Source: Thermoactinospora rubra (lineage in GTDB: Bacteria > Actinomycetota > Actinomycetes > Streptosporangiales > Streptosporangiaceae). Taken from it: 64,000 bases of DNA. Under the pieces are notes generated by a model, which was given only the letters and a program-made list of their open reading frames with translations, had not been told where the DNA came from and made no database searches. Position 1 is the first letter of the stretch. Every line of letters begins with the position of its first letter. The stretch lies in contig NZ_KZ084334.1 in NCBI RefSeq assembly GCF_002093975.1, positions 64,158 to 128,157 on the forward strand. The letters run 5' to 3'. Below are positions 60,049 through 64,000 of this stretch, piece by piece. A program made the position numbers and the translations under genes.

Positions 60049-60459
60049 ATGACCTTGAAGATCAGCCGTTTCAACCCTGACCACCTTCACGAGACACCCG
60101 GCTATCACCACGTCACCGTTGTGACGCCCGGCCGGATGGCGTTCCTGGCCGGCCAGTGCCCGCTCGACCGTACCGGCACCTTGGTCGGCCCCGATGATCT
60201 CAACGCACAGATCGATCAGGTCGCGGCGAACGCCTTGACCGCCCTGACGGCCATCGGCGCCGAACCCAAGCACGTCGTCCGTTCCGTGATTTATGTCGTC
60301 AGTCAGGACAGGGAGGCCTTGGCCGAGGCGTGGCGCCGCCTCAACGACTCGGTCATCGGTCCGGCGTTCACTACCGCCAGCACTCTCTTGGGCGTTGCAC
60401 AGCTGGGTTTCAGCGGACAACTCGTCGAGGTGGATCTCACGGTGGCTCTTCCCGACTAG
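60049..60459 (+). CDS. RidA-family protein (2-iminobutanoate/2-iminopropanoate deaminase type)
   Basis: 136 residues from ATG 60049, full RidA length. GRMAFLAGQCPLDRTGTLVG, QIDQVAANALTALTAIGAEP and the end AQLGFSGQLVEVDLTVAL follow the family. RidA hydrolyses reactive enamines/imines from PLP enzymes; the catalytic Arg region is not clear here, so a divergent role is possible. It sits between inverted repeats in a decayed mobile region. Confidence 0.8.
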   Translation: MTLKISRFNPDHLHETPGYHHVTVVTPGRMAFLAGQCPLDRTGTLVGPDDLNAQIDQVAANALTALTAIGAEPKHVVRSVIYVVSQDREALAEAWRRLNDSVIGPAFTTASTLLGVAQLGFSGQLVEVDLTVALPD

Positions 60460-60505
60460 ACCAAAGGACCGAGAAGCGGTACCGGGTGAGGAGGCCGATC
60501 AAAAG

Positions 60506-60542
60506 TCGATGGCACGCGCCCAGCCTTCGGTGTCACGGGACA
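60506..60542 (+). repeat. Inverted-repeat copy 2 (37 bp)
   Basis: Plus-strand partner of 59908-59944 with two substitutions; the pair brackets the ridA gene and copy 2 adjoins the transposase remnant. Confidence 0.85.
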
Positions 60543-60631
60543 GTGATCATGGAGTTGTTGCGCGTAGGCGTGCCGCCGCTGGTGGCGGAGGCGGGCGCGG
60601 TATCGGTGCTGTCGCTGCCAGATGGACCAGG

Positions 60632-61189
60632 TCAGGCGGTGTGCCCGGTCCCGTCGTGGGTCAGGGATGACGATGCCGCGGAGTTGGCGGAGCAGTTCGG
60701 GATGGCGATGGCGACCAGGCCGCAGGTCTGCTTGGCACGTTGGTGATCTTCTTCGATGCGCCATCTGCAGGTGGCGACGTGGACCAGGCGGGCCGGCGGC
60801 ACCGGGCGCGGGCTCCAGCAGCGGTGGAACGAGGTTTGGCCGGTGTAGCGGTGGCGGCGGACCAGCAGGGCGGCGTGCCCGCCGTCATGCAGGTGCTCGA
60901 TCGCCCCGCGGGCGGCTTGGGCTGTGACCTCCCGCTCCTCCCAGGAGGCTCGGGCCGGGAAGTGCTGCAGCCGGTCGGGCGTGGCGTGTCCTGCGGCCTC
61001 GGCCCGTGTCCAGCAGTTGTTGTCTTCCAGCCCCATCGGCAGCCCGGCCGGCATCTGCCCGCAGGTGGTGCGGCTCTCGCGCCGGGGGAAGCACCCGGCC
61101 GGCCGAGCCGGCGGTTCCTGTTGTGGAGCGGCCTGCTCGGCATGCGCTGCGGTGACGGCACGAGCCGCCGTGGCCTGATCTTGATTCAC
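60632..61189 (-). pseudogene. IS701-type transposase remnant
   Basis: The open frame encodes HAALLVRRHRYTGQTSFHRC, WSPRPVPPARLVHVATCRWR and IEEDHQRAKQTCGL, matching the C-terminal part of IS701-family DDE transposases (RW-EE-Q-K-GLD). The N-terminal catalytic part is missing and the C-terminus degenerates after CGL. Confidence 0.65.
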
Positions 61190-61394
61190 ACCTTGACATG
61201 ATCGCGGCGGCTCTTCGTGTCACGGCACACGACCAGCGGCAACGCCATGGGGATCACGATCTACGGCTGCCGTACCTGATATGGCCACGAATATGATGCA
61301 CATATCCCGACAAGACACATAAATTCCTAGCATCGCAAAAATGCAATAGGCGACACTCCCACCCCTTTTACTGCTTGATCCTTTACCCTTTCCT

Positions 61395-61580
61395 TGTCGG
61401 TGACCGGCCAGGTGAGGCTCGCGGGCGCGACATGCCAGCCCACGGCCATGTCGGAAGCATCGGGATCACGATGTAGAGCTGGCCGCTGACGAGCAGGGCG
61501 GTGAGGGCGAACACCGTCAGCGTGGGAGTAAGCCGGATTTGAGGCGAAATTTCGGTATCCGGGAGGGTTGCAGCCGCCAT
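61395..61580 (-). pseudogene. Broken MFS exporter gene (N-terminal piece)
   Basis: From ATG 61580 the frame gives TPTLTVFALTALLVSGQLYI and VIPMLP, the first helix of an MFS drug exporter; the continuation SDMAVGWHVAPASLTWPVT is in another frame and then stops. A frameshift and a truncation have destroyed the gene. It is divergent from an intact tetR gene and shares its palindromic promoter region. Confidence 0.65.
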
Positions 61581-61594
61581 AGCCGGGACCGTAG

Positions 61595-61630
61595 CCAACC
61601 AACCGGTTGGATGCCAACCAACTAGTTGGT
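61595..61630. promoter_or_regulatory. Two tandem TetR operators
   Basis: Two copies of CCAACCAAC-NN-GTTGG begin at 61595 and 61614, 19 bases apart; each contains a perfect palindrome (CCAACCGGTTGG at 61599; ACCAACTAGTTGGT at 61617). They lie between the tetR gene and the MFS remnant. Confidence 0.75.
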
Positions 61631-61647
61631 AGCACTAGGATGGTCGC

Positions 61648-62244
61648 ATGTCACCCAGGGACTCCACCGCAGCGACCCGCCAGGCCCTTCTCGACGCCGC
61701 CCGGGAGGAGTTCGCGGCGCACGGCGTCGCGGGGGCGCGCGTGGACCGCATCGCCGAGCGGGCAGGGGTCAACAAGGAGCGCATCTACGGGCACTTCGGC
61801 AACAAGGAGAAGCTCTTCGACGCCGTGGTGGTGGAGGCGCTCGACGACCTGACCAGCCAGATCTCGCTGCCGGGTGCGGACCCCGTGGACTACGTGTCAC
61901 GGCTGGCCGAGTACTACCGGACCCACCCCGACCTGGTGCGGCTGCTGATGTGGGAGGCGCTGAACTATCGCGGGCAGGACCTGCTGCCGGGGCAGGAGAC
62001 GCGGGTCCAGCGCTGCGCACGCAAGAACGAGGCCCTGGCCGAGGGGCTGGGCCGGGAGCCCTCGCAGGACACCGCGCGGCTGCTGTTCGTGCTGACGGGG
62101 CTGGCGCTGCTGCCCTCGATGCTGCCGCAGCTCGCGCGCATCATGCTGGGCAGCGACCACGACCCGGCGCGGATGCGGCAGTTCGTGGCCGACTTCGCCG
62201 GGATGGCACTCGGCCCGCGCGAGCAGGCCGGCGTGGAGGGGTGA
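61648..62244 (+). CDS. TetR-family repressor of a lost exporter
   Basis: 198 residues. The HTH is clear (RQALLDAAREEFAAHGVAGA, AGVNKERIYGHFGNKEKLFD). AGGATGG precedes the ATG, and TAGGAT at 61636 may be a -10 box. Tandem palindromes upstream indicate autoregulation. Its usual target, the divergent MFS gene, is broken. Confidence 0.85.
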   Translation: MSPRDSTAATRQALLDAAREEFAAHGVAGARVDRIAERAGVNKERIYGHFGNKEKLFDAVVVEALDDLTSQISLPGADPVDYVSRLAEYYRTHPDLVRLLMWEALNYRGQDLLPGQETRVQRCARKNEALAEGLGREPSQDTARLLFVLTGLALLPSMLPQLARIMLGSDHDPARMRQFVADFAGMALGPREQAGVEG

Positions 62245-62259
62245 GGCCGGGGACACGTG

Positions 62260-63201
62260 TCAGGGGTGACCGCGGAGCGCCCGGACGGTGGCCATCGGCG
62301 GGCGTTCGGCGATCGCGACATCCCTGACCAGGACGTCCATCCTGGCGGCGCCGCGGCGGAGCTGCGCCAGCCGTACGGCGGGCTCCTCCAGGGGGATCAT
62401 CTTGCCCTGGCGGGCCAGCCGCGACCAGGCGGCGAGCATGATCTGCGCCGCCATGCCGCCCAGCGCCTCGGCCGACTGGTGGGAGTGGGCGCGCGAGCCC
62501 AGGTCGACCTGGGCGAGCGCGTCGAGGCCCACCAGGTCGAGCAGGTCGACCAGCAGGCCGAGCTCGACCCCGTACCCCGTGACGAACGGCACCCGCTCCA
62601 GGACCGAACGCCGTCCCGCGTACTCCCCCGCCAGCGGCTGCGCGAACCCGGCCAGCAACGGCCAGTGCAGGTTGATCAGCGGGCGCGCCACCAGCTCCGT
62701 CACGCGCCCGCCGCCGGTCGGCGCGCCGCCGAGGGGACGGTCGTAGCAGCCCTTGACGTACATCACCGAAGGATCGGCCAGCAGCGGGCCGAGGAGCCCG
62801 CCGACGAACTCGGCCCGGAAGTTGCGGATGTCGGCGTCGACGAACGCGACGAGGTCCCCCGAGGTGACGGCGAGCGACTTCCACAGGGCCTCGCCCTTGC
62901 CGTCGAGGGGCTCCAGGTCGGGCAGGATCTCGTCCTGGGCGACCACCCGTGCGCCCGCCCGCTCGGCCACCTCGGCGGTGTCGTCGGTGGAGCGCGAGTC
63001 GATCACCACGACCTCGTCCACCAGAGCGGACAGCTCGCACCGGATGACCGAGACGATCTCGCCGACGGTCTCGCGCTCGTTCCTGGCCGGGAGGACCACG
63101 CTGACGGCGGTGCCGCCCTTGAGCGCCAGGAGGCGGTCGAGCGGCCAGTCCGAGGCCGAGAAGGTACGGCGGCGCAGCCACGTCTCCGCTTCAGGCAGCA
63201 C
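62260..63201 (-). CDS. gpgS: Glucosyl-3-phosphoglycerate synthase, GT81
   Basis: 313 residues from GTG 63201 (GGGGAGGGG upstream). A GT-A fold with VSVVLPARNERETVGEIV, the DxD motif VDADIRNF, and the family-specific FVTGYGVELGLLVDL and AQVDLGSRAHSHQ. It transfers glucose from a nucleotide sugar to 3-phosphoglycerate, the first step to glucosylglycerate or methylglucose lipopolysaccharide in actinobacteria. Convergent with the tetR gene. Confidence 0.9.
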   Translation of the reverse strand: MLPEAETWLRRRTFSASDWPLDRLLALKGGTAVSVVLPARNERETVGEIVSVIRCELSALVDEVVVIDSRSTDDTAEVAERAGARVVAQDEILPDLEPLDGKGEALWKSLAVTSGDLVAFVDADIRNFRAEFVGGLLGPLLADPSVMYVKGCYDRPLGGAPTGGGRVTELVARPLINLHWPLLAGFAQPLAGEYAGRRSVLERVPFVTGYGVELGLLVDLLDLVGLDALAQVDLGSRAHSHQSAEALGGMAAQIMLAAWSRLARQGKMIPLEEPAVRLAQLRRGAARMDVLVRDVAIAERPPMATVRALRGHP

Positions 63202-63426
63202 GCGACCCCTCCCCCGTCGGTCTCACCTGCCACAGCCTAGATGCCCCGCTATCGGGGCATGCGTCCCGGTCCCCTGACTCCCCATCGCACCCGAAGTCAC
63301 CATCTGACACAAGCGTTTCGCTACATCACAGGGAGTGCATGCCCTATAAAAGAGCCCGGCCCTCCCAAAGGAGCCCGGCCCTCCCAACCCCCTCACCAGC
63401 TACGCTGGACACAGCAAGGAGGATGG

Positions 63427-63891
63427 ATGACGATCAGCATCGAGGCGCGCGTCACCAGACTGGAGAGCGATGTCATGATGCTCAGAGCACATGCCGACCA
63501 GAGCGACCGCACGTCGCAGCTCATCCTGGCGGCGCTGACCCGGCTGGAAGAAGGCCAGGACTCGCTGCGCGCCGGCCAGGAGGTCCTCTCCTCGCAGGTC
63601 GGCGAGCTCACCACGCGAGTCGACGGGCTCACCACACAAGTGGGCGAGCTCACCACAAGAGTTGACGGACTCACCGTGCAGGTGGGCGACCTCACCACGC
63701 GAGTCGACGGACTCACCACGCGAGTCGACGGGCTCACCGTGCAGGTCGGCGAGCTCGGTGACCGCATGACGGTGGTCGAGCGTTCCGTCGGCGGCATGGA
63801 ACGTTCCCTCAAGCAGGTTCAGGAGGACGTCGCCGAGATCAAGGCGGGCCACATCGAGCTTCGCAACCTGGTCGCCGGCCTCGTGAAGTAG
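63427..63891 (+). CDS. Coiled-coil protein with heptad repeats
   Basis: 154 residues from ATG 63427 (AAGGAGG upstream). After IEARVTRLESDVMMLRAH the centre consists of near-identical heptads of the form LTTRVDG / LTTQVGE / LTVQVGD (about 60-110), ending in MERSLKQVQEDVAEIKAGHI. All-helical coiled coil without other domain; probably oligomeric. TACGCT at 63401 is a possible -10 box. Confidence 0.75.
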   Translation: MTISIEARVTRLESDVMMLRAHADQSDRTSQLILAALTRLEEGQDSLRAGQEVLSSQVGELTTRVDGLTTQVGELTTRVDGLTVQVGDLTTRVDGLTTRVDGLTVQVGELGDRMTVVERSVGGMERSLKQVQEDVAEIKAGHIELRNLVAGLVK

Positions 63892-63914
63892 GCCGTCCCG
63901 CAAGACAGAGGAGA

Positions 63915-63936
63915 GCCGCCGGCGCGCCCCGGCGGC
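63915..63936 (+). terminator. Terminator after the coiled-coil gene
   Basis: 8-bp stem GCCGCCGG/CCGGCGGC with a 6-base loop, followed by TTCG; lies between convergent genes. Confidence 0.6.
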
Positions 63937-63957
63937 TTCGCCGTACCTGAGCGGACC

Positions 63958-64000
63958 TCACTGCGCGGCGTGCCGCTCCAGGAACGCATACACGTCCGCC
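63958..64000 (-). CDS. C-terminal end of a gene continuing past the window
   Basis: The minus-strand frame reads ADVYAFLERHAAQ and stops at 63958. The helical end is like that of peptidases or phosphotransferases, but 13 residues do not allow a name. Confidence 0.45.
   Translation of the reverse strand, partial: ADVYAFLERHAAQ

Noticed and set aside
61240..61281. Peptide GITIYGC resembling the start of VanH lactate dehydrogenase
   Set aside because: Only a few residues before a stop, and the same DNA occurs in another repeat copy; too short to call.

Overview
The window is very GC-rich, uses ATG and GTG starts with strong GGAGG-type ribosome sites, and encodes SigK/RskA, a GpgS-type glucosyltransferase, PASTA-less Ser/Thr kinases, many TetR/LuxR regulators and multi-domain secreted carbohydrate-active enzymes. 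This fits a filamentous actinomycete, most likely of the Streptosporangiaceae (Nonomuraea-like). The genus is an inference from gene style; no rRNA, tRNA or CRISPR array is visible.

Layout. 1-6009: two secreted polysaccharidases, the 3' part of a modular GH87 alpha-1,3-glucanase and a PL8 lyase. 6044-11677: a SigK-type unit, with an operon DUF4331 / TPR / nickel-cobalt exporter facing divergently from sigK-rskA; both directions carry matching CCATCC-N16-CGAAT-like promoters. 11716-12821: a mostly non-coding stretch holding a 41-codon Arg/Trp-rich peptide gene with a strong ribosome site and terminator. 12822-21074: a secreted lyase with a chitin-type CBM, a TetR-controlled flavin monooxygenase, a methyltransferase coupled to an internally deleted flavoprotein gene, a LuxR-TPR regulator and an S33 peptidase. 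21075-29282: gene remnants, an unusual membrane protein/response-regulator pair, a CPBP protease, a secreted hypothetical and a PLP enzyme.

29468-47105 is the centre of interest. It holds GH172 (DUF2961), GH116 and two GH183 (DUF4185) enzymes, a sugar ABC importer, a LacI repressor, an FucI/AraA-type isomerase and an FGGY kinase. The three glycosidase families are those recently shown to degrade mycobacterial D-arabinan, and the isomerase/kinase pair is what D-arabinose catabolism needs. Four promoters carry the same ATCGAT-centred operator just after the -10 box. One of them drives a separate operon of a cutinase/PE-PPE-like serine hydrolase and an M23 peptidase. I infer a co-regulated system that dismantles the mycolyl-arabinogalactan-peptidoglycan wall of other bacteria and feeds on its D-arabinose: esterase for mycolates, secreted endo-arabinanases, import, cytoplasmic exo-enzymes, then isomerase and kinase, with the M23 enzyme for peptidoglycan.

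47204-52669: three overlapping genes for kinase-like proteins with extracytoplasmic repeat domains, only the third of which keeps the catalytic residues. 52715-59348: an FtsX-like membrane protein, small membrane and regulatory genes, an acyl-CoA dehydrogenase whose ribosome site lies in a hairpin, and a TrkA-linked potassium channel. 59349-61647: a decayed zone with an ArsR remnant, an IS701-type transposase remnant, inverted repeats around ridA and a broken MFS gene beside its intact TetR regulator. 62260-64000: gpgS, a heptad-repeat coiled-coil protein and the tail of a gene leaving the window.
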